Positions 7,800 to 15,000 are shown, counted from the first letter of the stretch. The stretch: DNA of 17,495 bases from Treponema sp. UBA1793 (GCA_002314445.1 DCFX01000009.1:1-17495); one strand, 5' to 3'. Numbers and translations: made by a program. The notes: generated by a model not told the origin, from the letters alone.

Positions 7800-8575
7800 G
7801 CGATACACCTTTTCTCGAAGTAAAACACCTTACTCAGCGCTTCGGCGGACTTCAGGCACTTACCGATATAAATGTTGATTTGAAGAAAGGTGAGATTGCG
7901 GGGCTCATTGGACCGAACGGTGCAGGAAAGACAACAGTGTTCAATCTCGTCAGCGGTTTTTACGTTCCGACAGAGGGAGATATATTTTTCAAGGGAAAGC
8001 GCATCAGCGGGCTCAAGCCTCATGTCATTGCTTCAATGCAGATAGGCCGCACATTCCAGAACATTCGTTTGTGGAGTGATATGACCGTGCTCGATAATAT
8101 CTGTATTTCGCAGCAGTACAGGCTCTGTTACGGAGTCCTTGCTCCTTTTTTCCATACGAAGAAATACAAGGCGGAAGAAAAGAAAATACACGATGAAGCA
8201 TGGGCGCTGCTTGAAAAATTCAACCTTGCAGATAAAGCGCTTGATTACCCCAGAAATCTTCCGTACGGCGTGCAGCGGCGCGTCGAAATTGCGCGTGCTT
8301 TGAGTCTTAATCCCGACCTGCTGATGCTTGATGAGCCAGCCGCAGGCTTAAGCACTTCCGACCTGGCGGAACTTATTTCTTACATCCGGTGGATACACGA
8401 AAAGTTCGGAGTGACAATCTGGATGATTGAGCATCAGATGGAAGTAATAATGACGCTCTGCGATACGATACAGGTTGTTAATTTCGGTAAGGAAATAGCG
8501 CGGGGGACGCCGGAGGAAATACAGAAAAATCCGGAAGTAATTAAAGCATACCTTGGTAACGGTGAAATTGATTAA
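7796..8575 (+). CDS. livG: Branched-chain-amino-acid type ABC transporter, ATPase LivG
   Basis: 259-aa nucleotide-binding subunit. The Walker A motif GPNGAGKT spans residues 39-46. The signature region is LPYGVQRRVEIARAL (Y157-G158), the YG-type variant typical of LivG in place of LSGGQ. Walker B is LLMLDEPAAGL with D179 and E180, and the switch histidine lies in WMIEHQMEVI. The inserted loop GVLAPFFHTKKYKAEEKK after the Q-loop region is also usual for LivG. It begins inside the livM stop (4-bp overlap) after GGAGG. With LivF it powers import through LivHM at the cytoplasmic face. Confidence 0.96.
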   Translation: MSDTPFLEVKHLTQRFGGLQALTDINVDLKKGEIAGLIGPNGAGKTTVFNLVSGFYVPTEGDIFFKGKRISGLKPHVIASMQIGRTFQNIRLWSDMTVLDNICISQQYRLCYGVLAPFFHTKKYKAEEKKIHDEAWALLEKFNLADKALDYPRNLPYGVQRRVEIARALSLNPDLLMLDEPAAGLSTSDLAELISYIRWIHEKFGVTIWMIEHQMEVIMTLCDTIQVVNFGKEIARGTPEEIQKNPEVIKAYLGNGEID

Positions 8576-8587
8576 CAGGAGACGGCA

Positions 8588-9328
8588 ATGTTGTTGGAAG
8601 TAAAAAATCTCAAAGTTGCATACGGCTATATAGAAGCGCTGCACGGAATATCGTTCACTGTTGATGAAGGCGAAATAGTCACGCTCATAGGTGCAAACGG
8701 GGCTGGGAAGACATCTACGCTTTTAAGCCTCTCCCGCCTTCCGAAACCGGAAGCGCCAGTTGTAAAAGAAGGCGATATTCTTTTTAAAGGAGAAAGCATC
8801 CTAAAAACGGAACCACATACACTTATTCAGAAAAAAATGATGTGTCTTGTACCGGAAGGACGTCACATATTCGGAAATCTTACGGTTGAAGAAAATCTGC
8901 AGATGGCAGAGTATGGACGTCACAAAGACCCGACTCATGAATCGCGCACGGTGGAATTATACGATCTCATATATGATTTGTTCCCGCGTCTGTATGAAAG
9001 ACGGAAGCAGCGCAGCGAACTTCTGTCAGGTGGCGAACAGCAGATGCTTGCCGTAGGCCGTGCGCTCATGACAGACTGCGAGTTTATCATGCTCGACGAA
9101 CCGAGTATGGGACTTGCACCGAAACTTATGTACGAGATGTTCCGTGCGCTCAAGAGGCTCAATGATCAGGAACACATGACTATTCTTGTCGTGGAACAGA
9201 ATGCAAAAGTAGCGCTTGAATTTGCCTCAAGGGGATATGTGCTGAATACAGGCTCAATCTTCGCAGAGGGGACTAGTGCTGAACTTGCCGCAAATCCCGA
9301 CGTTAAAAAAGCATATCTGGGCGGTTGA
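8588..9328 (+). CDS. livF: Branched-chain-amino-acid type ABC transporter, ATPase LivF
   Basis: 246 aa, the second ATPase. The Walker A motif GANGAGKT is at 35-42, the ABC signature LSGGEQQMLAVGRAL begins at 146, and Walker B FIMLDEPSMGLAP has D170 and E171. The LVPEGRHIFGNLTVEENL region and terminal KKAYLGG are LivF hallmarks. RBS AGGAGACGGCA precedes ATG 8588, 12 bp after livG. It is the last gene of the importer operon. Its stop is only 5 bp from the stop of the convergent nrdG, and no terminator lies between them. Confidence 0.96.
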   Translation: MLLEVKNLKVAYGYIEALHGISFTVDEGEIVTLIGANGAGKTSTLLSLSRLPKPEAPVVKEGDILFKGESILKTEPHTLIQKKMMCLVPEGRHIFGNLTVEENLQMAEYGRHKDPTHESRTVELYDLIYDLFPRLYERRKQRSELLSGGEQQMLAVGRALMTDCEFIMLDEPSMGLAPKLMYEMFRALKRLNDQEHMTILVVEQNAKVALEFASRGYVLNTGSIFAEGTSAELAANPDVKKAYLGG

Positions 9329-9333
9329 AACAG

Positions 9334-9816
9334 TCACTTCAGTCTGAGTATCCGCTGGTTGCGGGAACCTCTGAACTGGAGTGAAATATCACGCTGTTCT
9401 TCGATGAACGGTCCGTCTACAAGCACGTCGATGAGGGCAAGCATTTCGTCTGTCGCTTCGCAGTGCTTGCGCCCGTCTTTCTGCAGGTCTTTGTCGTATA
9501 CGTAGCCGGTGTAGCACCAGATTGTCTTTTCCGGATACGTTTCTCGGACTTTCCGCAGGAAAGGGAGCAGTACGCGCTGATTTTCCTCTTCAAATGGTTC
9601 ACCGCCGAGTACGGAGAGTCCCGCAATATAGTCAGGAGCAAGCGCCTGCAGCAGTTCTGTTTCTGTTTCCGGCGTAAATGGCTTTCCGAAAGAAAAATTC
9701 CATGTCTCCTGATTAAAGCAGCCTTTGCAGTGATTTCTGCATCCTGACACGAACAGAGAGACCCTTACGCCTTCTCCGTTTGAAACATCAGTTTTTTTTA
9801 TATTTCCATAATTCAT
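9334..9816 (-). CDS. nrdG: Anaerobic ribonucleotide reductase activating protein (radical SAM)
   Basis: 160 aa, typical NrdG size. SGCRNHCKGCFN holds the CxxxCxxC radical-SAM cluster ligands C26, C30 and C33, and VLGGEPFEEEN is the SAM-binding GGE motif. The start MNYGNIKK is the usual NrdG N-terminus. The enzyme uses SAM and a [4Fe-4S] cluster to create the glycyl radical on NrdD in the cytoplasm. It lies 114 bp downstream of nrdD on the same strand, behind an imperfect hairpin at 9862-9912. No convincing Shine-Dalgarno precedes the ATG (AT-rich ATACATAAAAT), so its translation may be weak; little activase is needed relative to reductase. Converges on livF. Confidence 0.95.
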   Translation of the reverse strand: MNYGNIKKTDVSNGEGVRVSLFVSGCRNHCKGCFNQETWNFSFGKPFTPETETELLQALAPDYIAGLSVLGGEPFEEENQRVLLPFLRKVRETYPEKTIWCYTGYVYDKDLQKDGRKHCEATDEMLALIDVLVDGPFIEEQRDISLQFRGSRNQRILRLK

Positions 9817-9861
9817 ATTTTATGTATCATTCTTATTCGCAAAATTTGTGAAACTGAGAAA

Positions 9862-9919
9862 ACAGGACACAGACAAAACGATGGTGCAAACCATACTGTC
9901 TGCTGTGCCTGTTTTTTTT
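9862..9919 (+). terminator. Long imperfect hairpin with GCAA tetraloop and T8 run (reads best on + strand, possibly bidirectional)
   Basis: The stem parts are ACAGG/CCTGT (9862-9866 with 9908-9912), CAGACA/TGTCTG (9870-9875 with 9897-9902) and ATGGT/ACCAT (9881-9885 with 9890-9894) closed by a GCAA loop, with internal loops between. Eight T follow on the + strand (9912-9919). On the - strand only TTTT follows, so termination there would be weaker. It sits between nrdD and nrdG and is the first + strand terminator after livF. Confidence 0.6.
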
Positions 9920-9930
9920 ATAATAAAAGA

Positions 9931-12093
9931 CTATAGATGAAGCACCCGTTCCTTTATTTCCTGAGTTCGTCCCTGATTCCAGTACTGCGTGCCTATGTAT
10001 CCGCAGGTACGGCGTGCGACGTTCATTGTGTTCTGGTCGCGGTTTCCGCAGTTCGGGCATTCCCATACGAGTTTGCCGTCATCATCGGTGACGATTTTAA
10101 TTTCGCCCGTGTATCCGCATTTCTGGCAGAAGTCACTCTTTGTGTTGAGTTCCGCATACATTATATTGTTGTATATGTGTTTGAGCAGAGCCATTACCGC
10201 CGGAATATTATTTTCCATGTTCGGCACTTCCACATAACTCACTGCACCTCCCGGGGAAAGTTCCTGGAACTGAGATTCAAACGTGAGTTTGTTGAACGCG
10301 TCAATCGGTTCTGTGACATGAACATGGTAGCTGTTTGTAATGTAGTTCTTGTCGGTAACTTCAGGGATGATGCCGAAACGCTTTTTGAGGCATTTTGCGA
10401 ATTTATATGTTGTGCTTTCGAGCGGCGTACCGTAAAGCGAAAATGCAATGTTTTCTTCTGCGCGCCATTTTGCGCATGCGTCGTTAAGGTGATGCATGAC
10501 CTGCAGTGCAAACGGAGTTGCTTCGGGATCGGTATGCGGTTTACCTGTCATATAGCGCGTACATTCGCAGAGACCTGCATAACCGAGGGAGATTGTCGAA
10601 TATCCGTTAAAAAGCAGCTTGTCGATTTTTTCGCCTTTTGCAAGCCGCGCAATCGCGCCGTTCTGCCAGAGGATGGGTGCTGCGTCGCTTTTAGTCCCCT
10701 TCAGGCGGTTGTGGCGTACCATGAGCGCGCGTTTACAGAGTGCAAGCCGTTCGTCCATTATTTTCCAGAACTTATCCATGTCACCCCCGGAAGAACATGC
10801 GACATCGACAAGATTGAGCGTAACGACACCCTGGTTGAACCGTCCGTAGAATTTCGGCTTTCCGTTTTCGTCATGATAGACGGTAAGGAATGAGCGGCAT
10901 CCCATGCACGGATAACAGTTGCCGTCTTTCAGTTCAAGCATCTTTTTTTCCGAAATATAATCAGGAACAAGACGGCGCGACGTGCATTTTGCAGCAAGCT
11001 CCGTCAGATAATAATAATCCGATCCTTCGTCGATATTGTCGGGTTCAAGCACGTATATCAGTTTCGGGAACGCGGGCGTAATCCATGCGCCTTTTTCATT
11101 CTTTACACCCTGATACCGCTGTTTAAGAACTTCCTCGATAATCATGGCGAGATCCGATTTTTCCTGCTGATTCTTTGCTTCGTTGAGATACATGAAAACG
11201 GTGACGAACGGCGCCTGGCCGTTTGTGGTCATGAGCGTAATGACCTGATACTGAATTGTCTGGACACCCCGTTTGATTTCGTCGTGAAGACGGCTGTTTA
11301 CCATATAGCTGAACTGCTCTTCATCGACTTTTAGGCCTGTTGCTTCCATCGTCTCGCGGACTTCTTTTTCAAACTTTTTGCGGCTTACGTCTACGAATGG
11401 AGCAAGATGGGTAAGCGAAATGCTCTGGCCGCCGTACTGGCAGCTTGCCACCTGTGCGATAATCTGCGTCGCAATATTACAGGCGGTTGAAAATGAATGC
11501 GGCCTGTCGATTTTTGTTCCGCTGATTACAGTCCCGTTCTGGAGCATATCTTCAAGGTTGACCAGATCGCAGTTGTGCATATGCTGCGCAAAATAGTCGG
11601 CATCATGGAAATGGATAATTCCTTCTTCATGTGCCAGTTCAATATCTTCATCGAGAAGGAATCTGCGGGTAACGTCCTTGCTCACTTCTCCGGCCATGTA
11701 GTCACGCTGGACGCTGACGACGGTCGGATTCTTGTTGGAATTCTCCTGTTTGACTTCTTCATTATTTTCTTCAAGCAGACTCATGATTCTGTCGTCTGTG
11801 GTATTCGCCTTTCTCATGAGTTCATGTTTGTAGCGGTACGTGATATACAGTTTGGCAACATCGTACGCGTGACATTCCAGTATACCGTTTTCAACAAGAT
11901 CCTGAATTTCTTCAACATTCAGGGCATGCTGTTCCTTTGCGCTTTCGATTTCTATATCATCGACAATCGACTCAATCTGCGCCTGTGTAAGCTGCTGCGT
12001 TTCTTTTGCCTGATTGTTTGCTTTTGCAATCGCGACTGCTATTTTATTACGGTCAAACGGTACCTCAGCACCGCTTCTTTTGATGATTTTCAT
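9931..12093 (-). CDS. nrdD: Anaerobic (class III) ribonucleoside-triphosphate reductase
   Basis: 720 aa (E. coli NrdD is 712). Residues 1 to about 95 form an ATP-cone allosteric domain (MKIIKRSGAEVPFDRNKI). The catalytic body includes FHDADYFAQHMHNCDL and CYPCMGCRSF with C396/C399, in the region expected to carry the active thiyl cysteine. The C-terminus has four zinc ligands C656, C659, C679 and C682, then RRTCGYIG with the probable radical glycine G698. It reduces ribonucleotides to deoxyribonucleotides under anaerobic conditions after activation by NrdG. I chose ATG 12093 because GGGAGG lies 7 nt upstream and the protein then begins as the family does. An in-frame ATG at 12207 would add 38 unrelated residues and lies inside an NrdR-box-like site. 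It is likely repressed by NrdR. Confidence 0.96.
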   Translation of the reverse strand: MKIIKRSGAEVPFDRNKIAVAIAKANNQAKETQQLTQAQIESIVDDIEIESAKEQHALNVEEIQDLVENGILECHAYDVAKLYITYRYKHELMRKANTTDDRIMSLLEENNEEVKQENSNKNPTVVSVQRDYMAGEVSKDVTRRFLLDEDIELAHEEGIIHFHDADYFAQHMHNCDLVNLEDMLQNGTVISGTKIDRPHSFSTACNIATQIIAQVASCQYGGQSISLTHLAPFVDVSRKKFEKEVRETMEATGLKVDEEQFSYMVNSRLHDEIKRGVQTIQYQVITLMTTNGQAPFVTVFMYLNEAKNQQEKSDLAMIIEEVLKQRYQGVKNEKGAWITPAFPKLIYVLEPDNIDEGSDYYYLTELAAKCTSRRLVPDYISEKKMLELKDGNCYPCMGCRSFLTVYHDENGKPKFYGRFNQGVVTLNLVDVACSSGGDMDKFWKIMDERLALCKRALMVRHNRLKGTKSDAAPILWQNGAIARLAKGEKIDKLLFNGYSTISLGYAGLCECTRYMTGKPHTDPEATPFALQVMHHLNDACAKWRAEENIAFSLYGTPLESTTYKFAKCLKKRFGIIPEVTDKNYITNSYHVHVTEPIDAFNKLTFESQFQELSPGGAVSYVEVPNMENNIPAVMALLKHIYNNIMYAELNTKSDFCQKCGYTGEIKIVTDDDGKLVWECPNCGNRDQNTMNVARRTCGYIGTQYWNQGRTQEIKERVLHL

Positions 12094-12203
12094 TGATATT
12101 CCTCCCTGCATACAATAAGTTTTGTACTTGTATAAAGTTGTCTTCAAAGCTTTGCGCCAACCGCAGCTGCTATGGCTTGTGCAAATATATGAACGACGTA
12201 TAA

Positions 12204-12219
12204 ACACTATATCTGGTGT
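12204..12219. promoter_or_regulatory. NrdR box 1 (strong)
   Basis: ACACTATATCTGGTGT closely matches the 16-bp NrdR operator ACACWATATATWGTGT. It lies about 7-22 bases downstream of the predicted nrdD transcription start, in the nrdD leader. NrdR is the ATP/dATP-sensing repressor of ribonucleotide reductase genes; its own gene is not in the window. Confidence 0.85.
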
Positions 12220-12232
12220 CTAGGCGAGTGAG

Positions 12233-12261
12233 AATATACTAGCTATAGCGTTTTAAGTCAA
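12233..12261 (-). promoter_or_regulatory. nrdD promoter (sigma70 type)
   Basis: Read on the - strand: TTGACT (12261-12256), 17-bp spacer, TATATT (12238-12233), near-consensus. The predicted start is about 12226, giving a leader of about 133 nt to the nrdD ATG. The second NrdR-box-like site overlaps its -10 and spacer, so bound repressor would block polymerase. Confidence 0.75.
12236..12251. promoter_or_regulatory. NrdR box 2 (weaker, phased with box 1)
   Basis: ATACTAGCTATAGCGT agrees with the NrdR consensus at 12 of 16 positions. It starts exactly 32 bp from box 1, leaving a 16-bp gap. NrdR boxes characteristically come in pairs about three helical turns apart. It overlaps the nrdD -10 and spacer. 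Confidence 0.65.
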
Positions 12262-12295
12262 TACGAAAACAGACAGTTCCTGCCGGTTTGTATTC

Positions 12296-12325
12296 TTGAA
12301 AGATATTCGGGGTACAGGGTATACT
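12296..12325 (+). promoter_or_regulatory. Promoter of fructosamine-kinase unit, predicted leaderless start
   Basis: TTGAAA (12296-12301), 18-bp spacer, TATACT (12320-12325), each 5 of 6 to consensus. With the usual distance from the -10, transcription would begin at about 12332, the A of the kinase ATG. No Shine-Dalgarno is needed or seen. The TTG at 12296 is the -35 box and not a start codon. Confidence 0.7.
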
Positions 12326-12331
12326 GAATGC

Positions 12332-13258
12332 ATGTCCACTCCACCAGTTAAACACTTTACATCTCTTCCCGGCGCCCTTGCCGGATTATACGGTACGGAT
12401 ACGCGGATTGTACGCACTGACAGGCTTTCCGGCGGCGATATCAATAAAGCGTACGGTCTTACGCTTTCAAACGGCGTCCATGTTTTTATGAAGGCGAACG
12501 CAATGGAAAATGCAGGATTTTTTACTGCCGAAGCCGCAGGCCTGGCAGCCATTGCCACTGCAAAAAAAATCGGGACACCGAAGATACTCTGTACAGGAAC
12601 TGATCCCGGCGAAAAGGCTGGTTATTCGTTTCTGCTTCTTGTATATGTTGAATCGCGCGGCAAAATCGAATCGTACTGGGAAACGTTCGCCCGCGAGCTG
12701 GCATCGCTTCATACGGCAGACTGTTCCGGTTTCGTACACGGCGGAAAATTCGGTTTTACACAGGACAATTATATCGGTGCGACAGAACAGATAAACAGGG
12801 CACGCAGTACGTGGGTTGATTTTTTCCGTGACTGCAGGCTCGTACCGCAGTTCAAAAGGGCTTCCCGTTATTTCGACAGCAGCATGTCTGCAAAAATTAC
12901 GAAATTGCTTGATCATCTTGATTCGTACATGGCGGAGCCTGTGCAGCCGTCTCTCCTGCACGGCGATTTGTGGGGCGGCAACGTCCTCTGCGGTTCAGAC
13001 GGAAAGGCATGGCTCATCGATCCTGCCTGTTACTGCGGCAGCTGCGAAGCGGATATTGCGATGACTCAGCTTTTCGGAGGCTTTCCCGAAACGTTTTACA
13101 AAGCGTATGAAGAAGTGAATCCGTTCCAGCCCGGATACGAAGACAGGCGGGATTTATACAATCTGTACCAGCTGCTTAATCATCTGAATATTTTCGGTAC
13201 GTCATACCTTGAACCGGTGTGCAGTATTGTCGACGAATATGCAGGAGACGCCTCATGA
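12332..13258 (+). CDS. Fructosamine kinase family protein
   Basis: 308 aa. The N-terminal part has LSGGDINKAYGL and VFMKAN (nucleotide-binding lobe with the Lys), followed by GKFGFTQDNYIG. The catalytic loop is LLHGDLWGGNVL (H210-G211-D212). WLIDPACYCGSCEADIAM follows with the metal-binding Asp. This is the bacterial fructosamine-3-kinase (YniA-like) family, which phosphorylates sugar-amine (Amadori) adducts on amino acids or proteins so that they fall apart, i.e. deglycation. The exact substrate cannot be told from sequence. ATG 12332 is preferred: residues from it fit the family N-terminus, and the upstream TTG at 12296 coincides with a promoter -35 box. No Shine-Dalgarno is visible; the mRNA may be leaderless. 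The stop overlaps the next gene's start (ATGA). Confidence 0.88.
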   Translation: MSTPPVKHFTSLPGALAGLYGTDTRIVRTDRLSGGDINKAYGLTLSNGVHVFMKANAMENAGFFTAEAAGLAAIATAKKIGTPKILCTGTDPGEKAGYSFLLLVYVESRGKIESYWETFARELASLHTADCSGFVHGGKFGFTQDNYIGATEQINRARSTWVDFFRDCRLVPQFKRASRYFDSSMSAKITKLLDHLDSYMAEPVQPSLLHGDLWGGNVLCGSDGKAWLIDPACYCGSCEADIAMTQLFGGFPETFYKAYEEVNPFQPGYEDRRDLYNLYQLLNHLNIFGTSYLEPVCSIVDEYAGDAS

Positions 13259-14454
13259 TTTATTATTTTTCAGGAACGGGCAATTCCCGGTTTGTTGCCA
13301 TGCAGCTTGCAAAATATACGAAAGACACGGCATTTTTTATACCAGAGGTTTTTGATGCCATGGAGTCGGATATTACAGTCGGAGCGGGTGAGGCAGTCGG
13401 AGTCGTATTTCCTGTATATGCATGGGCTCCGCCTGCAGTCGTCATCGATTTTCTGACTCATGTTCATGTGGACAAAAAGGCATTTGCTTATGCCGTCTGT
13501 ACATGCGGTGATAAAGCCGGCAAAACAATGGATGAGCTCCGGCACGTATTTCCTTTCAAAAGTGCTTATTCAATTACAATGCCCAACAACTATATTCCGC
13601 TGTATGAGGTCGACGAGCCGGAATTGATGCGCGAAAAGATAAACGTTGCGACCCAGCGTCTTCCGAAAATTGCGTCTGAGATTCTTGCCCGCCGGGAGAT
13701 AATCGATGTGCATGAAGGGCCGGAAGCGTCGTTTAAAACGATTGTGATAAATCCGCTCTTTTCACTGTTCGCTACGCGCACGTCGAAATTTTCTGCTGAT
13801 AGTACGTGTGTGGGGTGCGGCGAATGCGAAAAGAACTGTGCATTCGGTTTTATTAAACTTGTTGACAGAAAGCCTGTGTGGGAAGAAGGAAAGTGCCAGA
13901 TGTGCATGAGCTGTATCATGCACTGTCCGGTTCGTGCCATTCAGTACGGCGGCGGAACAAGGAAGCGCGGCAGGTATGTATTTCCGGAACCGGGGGCAGG
14001 ACAGAACAGCCGTATACAGCCGGAAGATTCCCTTTCTGCCCAAAGTGACGGCCAAAAACAGGATGCACGGAACAAGACGGAAGGAACGGCAGAATTTATA
14101 AACAGCATCGACATCAAATCATTTTCAAACCCCGGAGTCGTTTCCCGTCAGCTGCTTACACCTGCAAATTCAAACGGCAGACAGGCGGCTGTAACAGAGG
14201 TACATGTACAGCCGGGCGCCATGCAGCCGAAGCATACGCATGCGTCGTCCGAGCAGATATGGTATGCAGTAAAGGGCAGCGGAAAACTGTTTTTGTCAGA
14301 TAACAAGGAAAGAATATTTTCTGCAGGAGATGTTGTTCGTTTTCCTGAAAATACAGTTCACGGTTTTATAAACAGCGGCGATGAAGAGTTCGTCTATATA
14401 TCTGTTACCTGCCCGCCCGTAAATTTTGCTGCCGGATATTTGAAAGACAGGTGA
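13255..14454 (+). CDS. Flavodoxin - 2x[4Fe-4S] ferredoxin - cupin fusion (EFR1-like)
   Basis: 399 aa in three parts. Residues 1 to about 165 are flavodoxin-like: IYYFSGTGNSRFVA is the FMN phosphate loop and VVFPVYAWAPP a flavin-contact loop. Residues 185-224 hold two [4Fe-4S] motifs: C185, C188, C191, C195 and C214, C217, C220, C224, each CxxCxxCxxxC. Together these match the EFR1-type ferredoxin/flavodoxin family, expected to move low-potential electrons in the cytoplasm. A polar linker (about 240-282) leads to a C-terminal single cupin with predicted metal ligands H327, H329, E333 and H369. EFR1 proteins usually end after the ferredoxin part, so the cupin is extra. The frame is continuous. 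The start overlaps the kinase stop by 4 bp, after GGAGA, so the two products are co-translated; their shared role is unknown. Confidence 0.87.
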   Translation: MIYYFSGTGNSRFVAMQLAKYTKDTAFFIPEVFDAMESDITVGAGEAVGVVFPVYAWAPPAVVIDFLTHVHVDKKAFAYAVCTCGDKAGKTMDELRHVFPFKSAYSITMPNNYIPLYEVDEPELMREKINVATQRLPKIASEILARREIIDVHEGPEASFKTIVINPLFSLFATRTSKFSADSTCVGCGECEKNCAFGFIKLVDRKPVWEEGKCQMCMSCIMHCPVRAIQYGGGTRKRGRYVFPEPGAGQNSRIQPEDSLSAQSDGQKQDARNKTEGTAEFINSIDIKSFSNPGVVSRQLLTPANSNGRQAAVTEVHVQPGAMQPKHTHASSEQIWYAVKGSGKLFLSDNKERIFSAGDVVRFPENTVHGFINSGDEEFVYISVTCPPVNFAAGYLKDR

Positions 14455-14493
14455 ATTGCAAAACGCATAGTATAACAACCGGAACGGCAGTTT

Positions 14494-14799
14494 CTATTGT
14501 ACGGGTTCAGAATTGATTCCGTGTAATCTTTCCAGTTGAAGTTTCAGCTCTCTGTCGTTTTCTTCATCTGTTTTTGTCGGATCCTTCAATGCATAGAATG
14601 AACACGGTAATTTACCGCATGATCCGCAGTTTGCATATTTCTTTTCATGTATGCAGCAGTTATATATACTGCATACGCTTTCGCCTGTATAAGCAAGCCA
14701 GAACACTTTTCCCTCGACAGCTTTGCAGCCGCCGCAAGACTTTCCGAAGTACCCGCATTTGCCGCATAGTACACCACAAGAACTCAGTTCGTTTTCCAT
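14494..14799 (-). CDS. DUF3795 cysteine-rich small protein
   Basis: 101 aa with 11 cysteines in the first 66 residues (C8, C12, C15, C22, C25, C43, C48, C49, C58, C61, C66), in CxxxCxxC and CxxC spacing. This is the DUF3795 pattern, thought to bind zinc or an Fe-S cluster, with no established function. The C-terminal third is charged and probably helical. It has no signal peptide, so it is probably cytoplasmic. It converges on the flavodoxin-ferredoxin-cupin gene with 39 bp between stops. No strong Shine-Dalgarno precedes the ATG. Family assignment is good; role unknown. Confidence 0.8.
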   Translation of the reverse strand: MENELSSCGVLCGKCGYFGKSCGGCKAVEGKVFWLAYTGESVCSIYNCCIHEKKYANCGSCGKLPCSFYALKDPTKTDEENDRELKLQLERLHGINSEPVQ

Positions 14800-14808
14800 A
14801 TATCAGAT

Positions 14809-14857
14809 ACTGCCGGATTTTTTAATTTGAAACAAGAGTCCGGCATTGAACGGCAGT
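14809..14857. repeat. Nested inverted repeats in the DUF3795-lysE intergenic region
   Basis: ACTGCCG (14809-14815) matches CGGCAGT (14851-14857), and within it GCCGGA (14812-14817) matches TCCGGC (14839-14844). The two pairings share the left arm and so exclude each other. No T-run follows. Apart from this and a lysE promoter candidate, I see nothing else in the 201-bp gap. Confidence 0.35.
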
Positions 14858-14952
14858 GTGTCCGGGCTGATGTCAGTATTGTCTGAGTTGTTAACCGGGG
14901 TGCAGATTCGGTTTTATGAACATGGTTTTCGGATTTTTATACAAATATGTAA

Positions 14953-14981
14953 TTGACAAATAATATATGAATTGCGATGAT
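14953..14981 (+). promoter_or_regulatory. Candidate promoter of lysE-family exporter
   Basis: A perfect -35 TTGACA (14953-14958) with a 17-bp spacer to GATGAT (14976-14981, 4 of 6). A start near 14988 would leave a very short leader carrying AAGAGG (14987-14992), the likely ribosome binding site for ATG 15001. Confidence 0.5.
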
Positions 14982-15000
14982 ATCCTAAGAGGCTTATATA

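Noticed and set aside
9937..10893. 318-codon open frame on the + strand opposite nrdD
   Set aside because: Composition is skewed to Cys, Phe and Val, as expected for the complement of nrdD codons, and nrdD on the other strand is certain.
12094..12207. Longer nrdD start at 12207 adding 38 residues
   Set aside because: The extra residues are unlike NrdD N-termini and the codon overlaps an NrdR-box-like site. ATG 12093 has GGGAGG and begins the ATP-cone directly.
12094..12226. Possible riboswitch in the 133-nt nrdD leader (cobalamin type considered)
   Set aside because: No cobalamin-riboswitch core sequence is visible, and the class III enzyme does not use cobalamin. Only short, weak stems and the NrdR box are present.
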